NCBI GenBank assembly: GCA_002770955.1 | Contig: PCUH01000004.1 | Location: 1,993 to 17,199 of the forward strand | Length of the DNA: 15,207 nt | DNA from: Flavobacteriales bacterium CG18_big_fil_WC_8_21_14_2_50_32_9 | Lineage (GTDB): Bacteria; Bacteroidota; Bacteroidia; Flavobacteriales_E; Vicingaceae | Reading direction: 5' to 3' | Notes under the pieces: model-generated | What the model was told of the DNA's origin: nothing | The model's database searches: none | The model's input: the letters and a program-made list of their open reading frames with translations, nothing else | Position numbers and translations under genes: made by a program | In this document: positions 1-6,924 of the stretch, one piece after another | How the letters are laid out: the number at the start of each line of letters is the position of its first letter | Position numbering within the stretch: the stretch's first letter is position 1

Positions 1-23
1 TAAAAATGTTCCTAATTCATTCT

Positions 24-31
24 TATATTTG
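24..31 (+). promoter_or_regulatory. Candidate -7 promoter element (TATATTTG) for the KdsC-like gene
   Basis: TATATTTG matches the Bacteroidota primary-sigma -7 consensus TAnnTTTG and ends 17 bases before the ATG at 49, which would give a very short leader. A -33 TTG-type box would fall at the window edge and is not clearly visible. Assignment rests on the one box and its position. Confidence 0.4.
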
Positions 32-48
32 AACTTTAAATAACTTCA

Positions 49-723
49 ATGAAACTGCTTACCAAAAATATCACCTCATTTTTAGCTCGAGAAAAAAAAT
101 CGTTGAATGATTTTTGTGCTGAATATGGCATTGCCAACATCAATGAAATGTCCTTAGGTGATTTACAATTGTTTTGCACCAACAATCAGTTATACGTTGA
201 AAACATGCTCACCAGACCAATGTTTGTTGATAGGTCTAAAATGAAAGACATTAAATTATTGATTTTAGATGTAGATGGTGTTATGACTGATGCGGGAATG
301 TTTTTTACAGAAAATGGCGATCAGTTTAAAAAATACAATGCGAAAGATGGAATGGCAATAATGGCGTTGCCTAAAGTTGGAGTTGAAGCAGGTATTATTT
401 CATCAGGATACAAATTAGAAATGGTAAAAGCTCGTGCTGAATTATTGAAAATCAAACACCTTTATGTTGGTCAAGAACCTAAGCTAGGAATTCTTAACCA
501 ATGGTGCGAAAAATTGAACATTACGCTTGCAGAAGTAGCCATTATTGGTGATGATATTAATGATTTACCTGTAATGAGAGCTGTAGGCTTTAGTGCTTGC
601 CCTGCCGATGCAGTACTAAAAGTAAAACAAACCGTTGATTTAGTGCTACAAACCAAAGGAGGTGATGGCTGTGTTAGAGAATTTGTAGATTTTTATTTGT
701 TGGATGAACCCTTAACTAAATGA
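49..723 (+). CDS. KdsC-like HAD phosphatase with N-terminal extension
   Basis: Probable 3-deoxy-D-manno-octulosonate-8-phosphate phosphatase, the step that releases Kdo for lipopolysaccharide core synthesis in the cytoplasm. The HAD signature DVDGVMTD (residues 74-81) supplies the nucleophile D74 and the acid/base D76. The motif II region is IISSG (117-120), K145 lies in the motif III region, and IGDDINDLPVM (166-176) is the Mg-binding motif IV. GGDGCVRE (204-211) matches the family's C-terminal GGxGxxRE. KdsC proteins are usually about 170 residues and start near the IKLLILD strand. Here about 64 extra residues precede it, and an internal ATG at 241 would give a family-length protein. I keep the upstream start because the extension is continuous, looks protein-like and has a -7 box just upstream. 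The motif II segment reads SSGYK where many homologues have a GR pair, so another sugar phosphate is possible. The TGA stop is also the first unit of a heptamer repeat array. Confidence 0.85.
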   Translation: MKLLTKNITSFLAREKKSLNDFCAEYGIANINEMSLGDLQLFCTNNQLYVENMLTRPMFVDRSKMKDIKLLILDVDGVMTDAGMFFTENGDQFKKYNAKDGMAIMALPKVGVEAGIISSGYKLEMVKARAELLKIKHLYVGQEPKLGILNQWCEKLNITLAEVAIIGDDINDLPVMRAVGFSACPADAVLKVKQTVDLVLQTKGGDGCVREFVDFYLLDEPLTK

Positions 724-769
724 ATTGTCAATTGTGAATTACGATTTATGAATTATGAATTATGAACTA
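721..769 (+). repeat. Degenerate 7-base tandem repeat array (TGAATTA type)
   Basis: Seven consecutive 7-base units can be read from the stop codon of the preceding gene: TGAATTG, TCAATTG, TGAATTA, CGATTTA, TGAATTA, TGAATTA, TGAACTA. The array fills most of the 79-base gap before the exonuclease gene, and looser ACTAAAC-like units continue to about 785. It encodes nothing obvious. Three other spacers in this window share the 7-base period but use different motifs. Confidence 0.75.
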
Positions 770-802
770 CTAAACTAAACTACTAACACCTTAATCAACT
801 TT

Positions 803-1567
803 ATGAACTTAAAACTAACCAAACCACTTGCCTTTTTTGATTTAGAAACCACTGGACTGAACATTGCTTCCGACAGAATTGTAGAAATTTCTATTGTGAA
901 AATCCATATAAATGGCGAAAAAGAAGTGAGAACAAAATTAATTAATCCCACCATCCCTATTTCTAAAGAATCTACTGCTGTTCATGGAATTACAGATGAA
1001 GATGTAAAAGATCAACCCACATTTAAACAAATTGGAAAAGATTTAGCCAAATTTATTGAAGGCTGTGATTTAGCTGGTTATAATTCTAACAAGTTTGATG
1101 TACCCATGTTGGCTGAAGAATTTTTAAGAGCTGACATTGATTTTGATGTTACAAAAAGAAAATTAGTTGACGTACAAAACATTTTCCATAAAATGGAACA
1201 ACGTACACTTTCTGCTGCATATAAATTTTATTGCAGCAAAGACTTAACCAATGCCCATAGTGCGGAAGCTGATACTACTGCAACTTTTGAAATTTTAGAA
1301 GCTCAATTAGATAAATATGAAGATTTACAAAATGATGTAACTTATTTGTCTGAATTTTCTCAACAAAACAAAAATGTAGATTTATTAGGTCGCATTATAT
1401 ATGATGAAAATAATGTGGAAGTCTTTAATTTTGGGAAACACAAAGGAAAATCAGTGAAAGAAGTGTTAGAAAAAGAGCCTGGTTATTACCACTGGATGAT
1501 GAATGGCGATTTTCCACTTTACACCAAAAAAGTACTTACTCAAATTAAATTAAACGCTTTAAAGTGA
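803..1567 (+). CDS. DEDDh 3'-5' exonuclease with C-terminal DUF3820-like domain
   Basis: Predicted exonuclease of the DnaQ/RNase T superfamily. Motif Exo I is FDLETTG (residues 12-18, metal ligands D13 and E15), Exo II is YNSNKFD (93-99, D99), and Exo III is HSAEAD (152-157, H152 and D157), so all DEDDh residues are present. VHGITDEDV (60-68) is the family's substrate-loop motif. After a linker at about 170-205, residues 207-245 (VFNFGKHKGKSV, then YYHWMMNGDFP) resemble the small DUF3820 domain also found on some exonuclease-X-like proteins. At 254 residues it is larger than a stand-alone DnaQ epsilon domain. A repair or DNA-processing role is more likely than replication proofreading, since no clamp-binding or polymerase-partner feature is visible. 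It lies between two heptamer-repeat spacers, and whether it is cotranscribed with the genes on either side is unknown. Confidence 0.88.
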   Translation: MNLKLTKPLAFFDLETTGLNIASDRIVEISIVKIHINGEKEVRTKLINPTIPISKESTAVHGITDEDVKDQPTFKQIGKDLAKFIEGCDLAGYNSNKFDVPMLAEEFLRADIDFDVTKRKLVDVQNIFHKMEQRTLSAAYKFYCSKDLTNAHSAEADTTATFEILEAQLDKYEDLQNDVTYLSEFSQQNKNVDLLGRIIYDENNVEVFNFGKHKGKSVKEVLEKEPGYYHWMMNGDFPLYTKKVLTQIKLNALK

Positions 1568-1568
1568 A

Positions 1569-1650
1569 ATTTACGATTTACGATTTACGATTGTTGATTG
1601 AGAACTGTAGATTGAGTACTGTAGATTGAAGATTGAGAACTGAAAACTGA
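1569..1650 (+). repeat. Degenerate 7-base tandem repeat array (ATTTACG, then GATTGAG/AACTGAA types)
   Basis: The array starts two bases after the exonuclease stop codon. Three perfect ATTTACG units (1569-1589) are followed by a short junction. Then come, in 7-base steps from 1596, GATTGAG, AACTGTA, GATTGAG, TACTGTA, GATTGAA, GATTGAG, AACTGAA, AACTGA. The second half is also an imperfect 14-base tandem repeat (1596-1609 and 1610-1623). It occupies most of the 108-base spacer before the FAH-family gene. A weak AAAATTTG box directly after it (1650-1657) could be a degenerate -7 element. Confidence 0.8.
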
Positions 1651-1675
1651 AAATTTGCTTAAACCATACTAGAAA

Positions 1676-2287
1676 ATGAAAATTATTTGTATAGGAAGAA
1701 ACTATGTAAATCATGCTAAAGAATTGAATAATCCTGTTCCTTCTGAGCCTGTTTTTTTTATTAAACCTGACACAGCATTATTACCTAAAAGAAACCCTTT
1801 TGTTTATCCTAGTTTTACAAAAGACTTACACCACGAGGTAGAAATTGTATTAAAAATTTCTAAAATCGGGAAACACATCGAAGAAAAGTTTGCCCATAAA
1901 TACTTCAATGAAATTGGTGTTGGAATAGATTTTACTGCTCGCGATATTCAAGAACAATGCAAAACAAAAGGACTCCCTTGGGAAAAAGCCAAAGCATTTG
2001 ATTTTTCTGCTCCCACAAGTGATTTTCTTCCCATTTCTAAATTTGAAGATATCAACCAATTAAATTTCAGTTTAAAAATCAATGATGAGCTACGACAAGT
2101 AGGAAATACGAGTAATATGCTGTTTAGTTTTGATAAAATTATTGCTTACGTATCTCAATTTGTAACGCTAAAAATTGGTGATTACATTTTTACAGGAACT
2201 CCTGCTGGAGTAAGTGCTGTTTCCATCAATGATAAACTCAGTTGCTACATAGAAGATAAGAAAATGCTAGAGTTTAATATAAAGTAA
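1676..2287 (+). CDS. Fumarylacetoacetate hydrolase (FAH) family protein, FAHD1-like
   Basis: Compact 203-residue member of the FAH superfamily, which hydrolyses or decarboxylates acylpyruvates and related beta-keto acids in the cytoplasm. The N-terminus (CIGRNYVNHAKEL, residues 5-17) and HHEVEIV (52-58) match the FAHD1/YcgM type. E54, E56 and D85 (in GVGIDFTARD) would bind the divalent metal. K104 or K106 in the PWEKAKAFD segment is the likely catalytic lysine. IFTGTPAGV (171-179) is the conserved substrate-loop signature. The exact substrate (acylpyruvate, oxaloacetate or an aromatic ring-cleavage product) cannot be decided from sequence. It is about 8 kb from kynU/kmo, so I infer no link. 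The gene ends 16 bases before a strong bidirectional hairpin terminator. Confidence 0.88.
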   Translation: MKIICIGRNYVNHAKELNNPVPSEPVFFIKPDTALLPKRNPFVYPSFTKDLHHEVEIVLKISKIGKHIEEKFAHKYFNEIGVGIDFTARDIQEQCKTKGLPWEKAKAFDFSAPTSDFLPISKFEDINQLNFSLKINDELRQVGNTSNMLFSFDKIIAYVSQFVTLKIGDYIFTGTPAGVSAVSINDKLSCYIEDKKMLEFNIK

Positions 2288-2302
2288 AAAATATAATAGA
2301 TA

Positions 2303-2340
2303 AAAGAAAGCCCGGTAGTTTAAACTATCGGGCTTTCTTT
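2303..2340. terminator. Bidirectional rho-independent terminator between the FAH-family gene and sppA
   Basis: Two 19-base arms (2303-2321 and 2322-2340) form an inverted repeat with a single mismatch, which is a G-U wobble in the plus-strand transcript. The core is CCCGGTAG/CTATCGGG, flanked by AAAG/CTTT. A T-rich tail follows on the plus strand and, reading the other way, on the minus strand. It sits in the 69-base gap between two convergent genes, so one element can end both transcripts. Confidence 0.88.
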
Positions 2341-2356
2341 TTGAAGAATTAATTCT

Positions 2357-4147
2357 TTAATGTATTTCAATTTCATAAGGCATTCTTGCCATAATTCCAG
2401 ATTGAGTTGATACTTTCTCAATTTTTTGGTAGTACTTGAAGCTTTCTCCTAATTTATTTTTTACAATACGAGTTTCAGCATCTTCGGAAAGAGCAATAAC
2501 CACATCCATAAAAGGATTTTTCTTTACTTTTGGATAATCAACCAACTCATAGGTATCTAATTTAGCCATATCTTTAGCTATTTCGATGGCTCTATTCATT
2601 CCACCAATTTCATCAATCAAACCTATTTTCAGAGCATCAGTTCCAACCCAAACTCTTCCTTGTCCAATAGAATCAACCTGTTCTTTGGTCATCTTTCTTC
2701 CATCTGCCACTTTCGTGATAAAATCATCATAAATTTTTTCAACACCAATTTGAATAATTCCTTTTTCTTCTGCTGTTAATGGTCTGAAAATAGTCATCAT
2801 ATCTGAGTGAGTGTTGGTTTTTACCGTATCAAAAGTAATTCCTAATTTATTATTAAAAAATCCTTTTGCATTAGGAATAACTCCAAAAACGCCAATAGAA
2901 CCAGTAATTGTTTTTTCATCGGCAACAATTTTATCAGCAGCACAAGAAATATAATAACCTCCTGATGCAGCAACATTTCCCATAGAAACCACAACTGGTT
3001 TTGCTTTTTTAGCCAACACCACTTCCCTCCACATCACATCAGAAGCCAAAGCACTTCCTCCAGGTGAATTTACTCGCAACACAATCGCTTTTACATTGGT
3101 ATCTAAACGAGCTTCTCTAATTGCTGACGAAATAGTTTCTGAACCCATATCATCTTTTTCTCCTTTACCACTCACGATATTTCCACTGGCATAAATTACA
3201 GCTATTTGATTGTTGGTTGGGGAAAGTTTTTTAAGTTCTTCAAAAGGATTAACAAGAGATGCTGCATATTTGTTCAATTTTAATAAATTAATCTCATTTT
3301 CATCTTTTTCATCTTTCAAGGCTAACTTTTCTTTTAAGATGTCAAGCAACTCATCTTTATAGACCAATTTATCTACAAAACCATGCTCTAACGCATCTTT
3401 TGCATCCTGAATTTTTATTTTATCAGCCAATTCATTAATCGTTTCAAAAGAAATTTTTCTACTTGTAGTAACGGCATCTAACATACTTATCCAAGTAGAA
3501 TTTAAAATTAATTCCATTTGTTTTCTATTGGGTTCACTCATTTTTTCCAACATAAAAGGTTCTACCGCACTCTTAAATTTTCCATGACGAATAATTTGAA
3601 CTTCAACATCTAATTTTTCTAATGCGTTTTTAAAAAACATTAATTCGGACGACAATCCTCTTAATTCCATAATACCAGCTGGATTTAAATAAACTTGGTC
3701 AGCAACCGAAGCTAAATAATATCCTTTTTGAGAATAAATTTCTGAATAACTAATTATCCATTTTCCTGACGTTTTAAAATCTAATAAAGAGGCTCTTACT
3801 TCTTCTAAATTTGCCATTCCAGTTGGTATAGAAGATATGTCTAAGTATATTCCTTTAATTTTATCATCTGTTTTTGCATGCTCAATTGTTTTTAAAAATC
3901 TATCTAAGCCTATAGAAAAATCAGGCTCCATATTTGAAAAACTAAAGTTGTGGAAAGGATTTTCTGGAGTTCTATCTGGAATAGGATCAGACAAGGTTAA
4001 ATGTAAAACTGAATTATCTTTTACTTTTGTAGATTCCTCTGTTGAGGATAAACTACTAATTATTCCTATTAGTATAACTATAGAAATTAATCCCATTACT
4101 ATCATTCCCGCTATGGTAGCAAACATAAATTTGAAAAATTGTTTCAT
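2357..4147 (-). CDS. sppA: Signal peptide peptidase SppA, 67K type
   Basis: Membrane-anchored serine protease (S49 family) that degrades cleaved signal peptides and other membrane peptides on the periplasmic face. One N-terminal membrane segment (about residues 8-33, ATIAGMIVMGLISIVILIG) anchors it. Two tandem S49 domains follow. The first (about 95-270) contains HGKFKSAVEPF (188-198), where K192 aligns with the general-base lysine of E. coli SppA. The second (about 315-560) contains NVAASGGYYIS (391-401), where S395 is the nucleophile. RVNSPGGSA (358-366) and TGSIGVFG (415-422) are conserved oxyanion and fold motifs. The 596-residue length is normal for the long bacterial form, and the Lys and Ser of the dyad lie in different repeats as expected. 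It has its own promoter in the region shared with folK and ends at the bidirectional terminator. Confidence 0.95.
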   Translation of the reverse strand: MKQFFKFMFATIAGMIVMGLISIVILIGIISSLSSTEESTKVKDNSVLHLTLSDPIPDRTPENPFHNFSFSNMEPDFSIGLDRFLKTIEHAKTDDKIKGIYLDISSIPTGMANLEEVRASLLDFKTSGKWIISYSEIYSQKGYYLASVADQVYLNPAGIMELRGLSSELMFFKNALEKLDVEVQIIRHGKFKSAVEPFMLEKMSEPNRKQMELILNSTWISMLDAVTTSRKISFETINELADKIKIQDAKDALEHGFVDKLVYKDELLDILKEKLALKDEKDENEINLLKLNKYAASLVNPFEELKKLSPTNNQIAVIYASGNIVSGKGEKDDMGSETISSAIREARLDTNVKAIVLRVNSPGGSALASDVMWREVVLAKKAKPVVVSMGNVAASGGYYISCAADKIVADEKTITGSIGVFGVIPNAKGFFNNKLGITFDTVKTNTHSDMMTIFRPLTAEEKGIIQIGVEKIYDDFITKVADGRKMTKEQVDSIGQGRVWVGTDALKIGLIDEIGGMNRAIEIAKDMAKLDTYELVDYPKVKKNPFMDVVIALSEDAETRIVKNKLGESFKYYQKIEKVSTQSGIMARMPYEIEIH

Positions 4148-4180
4148 TTTGTTTTTGTTTTAGTTAATCTTATTGTTTAT

Positions 4181-4188
4181 TATTTTTG
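4181..4188 (+). promoter_or_regulatory. Candidate -7 element (TATTTTTG) for folK
   Basis: TATTTTTG fits TAnnTTTG on the plus strand in the sppA-folK divergent region, about 77 bases before the folK ATG. The TTTTTG at 4152-4156 lies 24 bases upstream, longer than the usual spacing, so support is weak. The surrounding sequence is very T-rich, and chance occurrence is plausible. Confidence 0.25.
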
Positions 4189-4206
4189 TAAATTGTAATC
4201 TTTCGG

Positions 4207-4237
4207 CAAATGTAATTACAACAACAATAAAACAAAA
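4207..4237 (-). promoter_or_regulatory. sppA promoter (Bacteroidota type)
   Basis: Read on the minus strand, TACATTTG (4214-4207) is an exact TAnnTTTG -7 element. TTTTG (4237-4233) lies 18 bases upstream in the position of the -33 box. Transcription would begin near 4200 and leave a leader of about 50 bases before the sppA ATG at 4147. Both boxes and their spacing agree with the known Bacteroidota consensus. Confidence 0.6.
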
Positions 4238-4264
4238 CAGATTATACACTAATGGTATTGATTA

Positions 4265-4771
4265 ATGATAAACGGAAAAAACAAATTAAATCAAGTTATT
4301 TTATCCTTAGGAGGTAATCAAGGCGATGTGATTCAAACATTTATAGAAACCAAACAATTAATTGAAAAAAATATTGGTTTAATAAGCAAATCTTCCTCTT
4401 TATATAAGACCGCTGCTTGGGGTGAAACGAATCAATCGGATTTTTTAAACCAAGTAATACTAGTTACAACTAATTTATTTCCAATAGAATTGCTTCAAGA
4501 ATGTATGAAAATTGAAAAACAGTTAGGAAGAGTTAGAACAGATAAAAACAGATGGAAAGAAAGAATTATAGATATCGATATTTTGTTTTACAACAACGAA
4601 ACAATAACCCTTCATGATTTAGAAATTCCTCATCCTCAAATTGCCAATAGAAAATTTATATTAATTCCCTTACGAGAAATTTCGCCAAATTTAGTTCATC
4701 CCATTTTAAAAAAAACCATTAAAAATTTAGAAAAAAATTGTAATGACAAGCTAAATGTCATAAAAAATTGA
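4265..4771 (+). CDS. folK: 2-amino-4-hydroxy-6-hydroxymethyldihydropteridine diphosphokinase (HPPK)
   Basis: Transfers pyrophosphate from ATP to 6-hydroxymethyl-7,8-dihydropterin, the step before dihydropteroate synthase in folate synthesis (cytoplasm). The family signatures occur in order: LSLGGNQGD (residues 13-21), YKTAAWG (47-53), DFLNQV (59-64) and EKQLGRVR (84-91). ERIIDIDIL (99-107) follows, with D103 and D105 as the Mg ligands. PHPQIANRKFILIPL (122-136) completes the active site. The length of 168 is typical for a monofunctional HPPK, and no FolB or FolP domain is fused. It is divergent from sppA, and the next gene on its strand starts 90 bases downstream, with a T10 run (4790-4799) but no convincing terminator hairpin between them. 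Confidence 0.96.
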   Translation: MINGKNKLNQVILSLGGNQGDVIQTFIETKQLIEKNIGLISKSSSLYKTAAWGETNQSDFLNQVILVTTNLFPIELLQECMKIEKQLGRVRTDKNRWKERIIDIDILFYNNETITLHDLEIPHPQIANRKFILIPLREISPNLVHPILKKTIKNLEKNCNDKLNVIKN

Positions 4772-4814
4772 TAAGAATATAGTATTTAGTTTTTTTTTTA
4801 TCAAAAACATTAAC

Positions 4815-4822
4815 TAATATTG
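4815..4822 (+). promoter_or_regulatory. Possible degenerate -7 element (TAATATTG) for the TPR lipoprotein
   Basis: TAATATTG differs from TAnnTTTG at one position and would place the start of transcription about 30 bases before the ATG at 4862. The resulting leader is A-rich, without Shine-Dalgarno sequence, which is common for well-expressed genes in Bacteroidota. No TTG box is seen at the right distance because the upstream DNA is a T10 run. Confidence 0.3.
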
Positions 4823-4861
4823 CAACTTAATTTAAAACTAAACAAAACAAAATACATTAAG

Positions 4862-6577
4862 ATGAAAACTACAAACTTTAAATTATTAACCCTTATCGCT
4901 GCTTCTTCGACTATTATGCTTGCTTGTAACCCATTAGCTAAAATGATTAAAAGACAAGGAGAAGTAAATTATACAGTAACTCCAAACCCATTGGAAATGC
5001 ATGGCGATAGTATTGCTCTTTCTGTTAATGGAAGTTTTCCTGCAAAGTACTTTAATAAAAAAGTATCTGCTACGGTAACTCCTGTTATTGTATATGAAGG
5101 TGGAACAGAAGAATTTAAACCTTTTAAACTGAAAGGAGAAGTTTCTGAAGCAGAAGGCACAACAATTAACTATGAAAAAGGTGGTAGTTTTTCTCATACA
5201 GCAAAAATTCCTTACAAAGATGGAATGCAAAAAGCTACATTAGAATTAAGAGCATCAGGAGAATATAAAGGAAAAACTAAAGATTTAGACCCAAGAAAAG
5301 TGGCTGATGGAACTATAATTACTCCTAAATTGGTAATGGCTTCTGATAAAGCTATTCTTGCTGTTGATAAATTTGAAAAATTTAACTTAGTGAATAACAA
5401 TGTTGAAATTCATTATTTAGTAAATAATTCTGTTGTTAGAGGTTCTGAAATGACTGATAAAGACATTAAGGATTTAAAAGCAAACTTCAAAGCTTGGCAA
5501 GAAGATGTGAAAATGGAATATAATAGTTTAGTAATTGATGCTTATGCTTCTCCTGAAGGTGAAATTAGCAAAAATGAAAACTTAGCTAATGAAAGAGCTG
5601 CTTCAGCTGGTAAAGCAATGATTGCTTTATTAAAACAAAACAAAATTGAAGTTCCTGAAGGATTTAGTAAAGAAACTGGTAAAGGTGAAGATTGGACTGG
5701 TTTTAAAACATTGATGCAAGCATCTGATATTAAAGATAAAGAATTAATCATTAGAGTATTAGAACAATATGCTGATGTAACTAAAAGAGAAGAAGAAATT
5801 AAAAACTTAGCTGCTACTTACAATGAAGTTGCAAAAAAAGTACTACCTCAATTAAGAAGATCTCAAGTTAATTTAGTGATGAAACACCACAACTTAACCG
5901 ATGATGAGCTTAAAACATTAGTTGATACAAAAATTGATTCTTTAGATGCTGAACAAATGCTTTATGCAGCTACATTATACAATGATTTAGCTAAAAAAGA
6001 ATCTATCTACAAAAGTTTTGAGAAAAAATTCCCTAACGATTGGAGAGGACCAAACAATGTTGGTTATATCTATGTTGCCCAAAACAAATTAGCTGATGCA
6101 AAAGCAGAATTTGAAAAAGCAAATGCAATTGAAAGTACTCCAATTGTAAATAACAACTTAGGAATCATTGAAAGATTAAATGGTAATTTAGATGCCGCTT
6201 TAGCTTATTATGAAAAAGCTGCTGGTGCAGGAAAAGAAGTCAACGAAAACAAAGGAATCATAAACATTATTAAAGGTGATTATGTTGCTGCAACTTCTAA
6301 CTTCTCTGGAGTAAATTCATTTAACGCTGCGTTAGCAAACTTATTAAATGGAAATAATTCAATCGGACAAACTATTGATAATTCTGCTGACAAAGACGAA
6401 GCTTTATCATATTACCTAAAAGCAATTGCTGGAGCAAGAAGCGGTGATAAAGGTGCTATGGTTGATAACCTTAAAACTGCAACTTCTAAAGATGCTTCTT
6501 TAAAAGCAAAAGCAAAAGATGATGCTGAGTTTATTAAATACAGAGATGATGCTGAATTTCAATCGACTGTTAATTAA
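4862..6577 (+). CDS. Lipoprotein with OmpA-like and TPR regions
   Basis: Function is not known. I start it at ATG 4862 rather than at 4820, because only the later start puts a lipoprotein signal at the N-terminus: MKTTNFKLL, then LIAASSTIMLAC with the lipidated Cys at residue 22 (lipobox MLAC). The mature 550 residues show three regions. A beta-rich, Ig-like part (about 33-150) contains NYTVTPNPLE. An OmpA-like part (about 178-340) contains VIDAYASPEG, then ENLANERA, as in peptidoglycan-binding OmpA C-termini, though with a long helical insert. A C-terminal TPR part (about 365-490) contains NNVGYIYVAQNKLADAKAEF and NNLGIIERLNGNLDAALAYY. This order is seen in surface or periplasmic proteins of Bacteroidota. 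A role in envelope scaffolding or cell-wall attachment is an inference. Lys and Ala are abundant near the C-terminus. A perfect palindromic terminator follows. Confidence 0.85.
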   Translation: MKTTNFKLLTLIAASSTIMLACNPLAKMIKRQGEVNYTVTPNPLEMHGDSIALSVNGSFPAKYFNKKVSATVTPVIVYEGGTEEFKPFKLKGEVSEAEGTTINYEKGGSFSHTAKIPYKDGMQKATLELRASGEYKGKTKDLDPRKVADGTIITPKLVMASDKAILAVDKFEKFNLVNNNVEIHYLVNNSVVRGSEMTDKDIKDLKANFKAWQEDVKMEYNSLVIDAYASPEGEISKNENLANERAASAGKAMIALLKQNKIEVPEGFSKETGKGEDWTGFKTLMQASDIKDKELIIRVLEQYADVTKREEEIKNLAATYNEVAKKVLPQLRRSQVNLVMKHHNLTDDELKTLVDTKIDSLDAEQMLYAATLYNDLAKKESIYKSFEKKFPNDWRGPNNVGYIYVAQNKLADAKAEFEKANAIESTPIVNNNLGIIERLNGNLDAALAYYEKAAGAGKEVNENKGIINIIKGDYVAATSNFSGVNSFNAALANLLNGNNSIGQTIDNSADKDEALSYYLKAIAGARSGDKGAMVDNLKTATSKDASLKAKAKDDAEFIKYRDDAEFQSTVN

Positions 6578-6600
6578 TCTAAAAAAAATAAAAGTAGCTT

Positions 6601-6640
6601 AAACAAAAAAAACCATTCAATTGAATGGTTTTTTTTGTTT
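6601..6640. terminator. Perfect 40-base palindromic terminator
   Basis: Arms of 20 bases (6601-6620 and 6621-6640) are exact inverted complements: AAAC, A8, CCATTCAA against TTGAATGG, T8, GTTT. The CCATTCAA/TTGAATGG core followed by a U8 tract is a textbook intrinsic terminator for the lipoprotein gene that ends at 6577. By symmetry it would also stop antisense transcripts. Confidence 0.88.
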
Positions 6641-6648
6641 TAATGTAG

Positions 6649-6656
6649 TACATTTG
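6649..6656 (+). promoter_or_regulatory. -7 promoter element (TACATTTG) for the cysteine-rich lipoprotein
   Basis: TACATTTG is an exact TAnnTTTG match, 24 bases before the ATG at 6680 and only 9 bases after the upstream terminator palindrome. Any -33 box would lie inside that palindrome, and no well-spaced TTG is evident there. The position between a terminator and a short gene supports a real promoter. Confidence 0.5.
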
Positions 6657-6679
6657 TTTAAACTTTTAATACTGAAAAA

Positions 6680-6856
6680 ATGAAAAAAATTTTATTTATC
6701 GCTTTATTTATGATTAGTATTTTCACTTCTTGTAGTAAAAATGAAGAATGCAAATGTGTAGGAGCTGCTCCAATTACTGAAGATAGTTGTGATTGCGATG
6801 TTAATGATGCTTGTAATGATTTAAAAGCATTAGGACAAGATTGTAAAGTTGAATAA
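6680..6856 (+). CDS. Small cysteine-rich lipoprotein, 58 residues
   Basis: Not a recognised family. The product begins MKKILFIALFMISIFTSC, a compact lipoprotein signal with lipobox FTSC and the lipidated Cys at residue 18. The mature 41-residue chain contains six further cysteines (C24, C26, C37, C39, C45, C55), including the CKC and CDC pairs. It is acidic (EE, ED, DCD, ND). Such density suggests disulfides, metal binding or use as a thiol-redox substrate; which one cannot be told from sequence. The gene has its own -7 element and a hairpin terminator directly after its stop. The next gene encodes a membrane thiol-redox protein with periplasmic CxC and CPHC motifs, which makes a functional link attractive but unproven. 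Reality is supported by signal peptide, promoter, terminator and coding-like codon use. Confidence 0.8.
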   Translation: MKKILFIALFMISIFTSCSKNEECKCVGAAPITEDSCDCDVNDACNDLKALGQDCKVE

Positions 6857-6877
6857 TTTTACACCTTAAAAACCTAT

Positions 6878-6922
6878 AAAAACCTTTAGTTGTTTTCTTC
6901 TAAAGGTTTTTTTGTTTTAACA
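6878..6922 (+). terminator. Intrinsic terminator after the cysteine-rich lipoprotein
   Basis: AAAAACCTTTAG (6878-6889) pairs perfectly with CTAAAGGTTTTT (6900-6911) around a 10-base loop, and a T7-G-T4 tail follows. It ends 22 bases after the small lipoprotein's stop codon and immediately before the next gene's ATG at 6925. No separate promoter is seen for that gene, so some read-through may feed it. Confidence 0.82.
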
Positions 6923-6924
6923 TT

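Noticed and set aside
4743..4799. ATGACA/TGTCAT hairpin and T10 run as a folK terminator
   Set aside because: The 6-base stem lies inside the folK 3' end and is separated from the T run by about 28 bases, so it does not form an intrinsic terminator.
4820..4861. Upstream ATG that adds 14 residues to the TPR lipoprotein
   Set aside because: The extension would bury the lipoprotein signal peptide; ATG at 4862 puts a standard n-region and lipobox at the N-terminus, and the candidate -7 element overlaps 4820.
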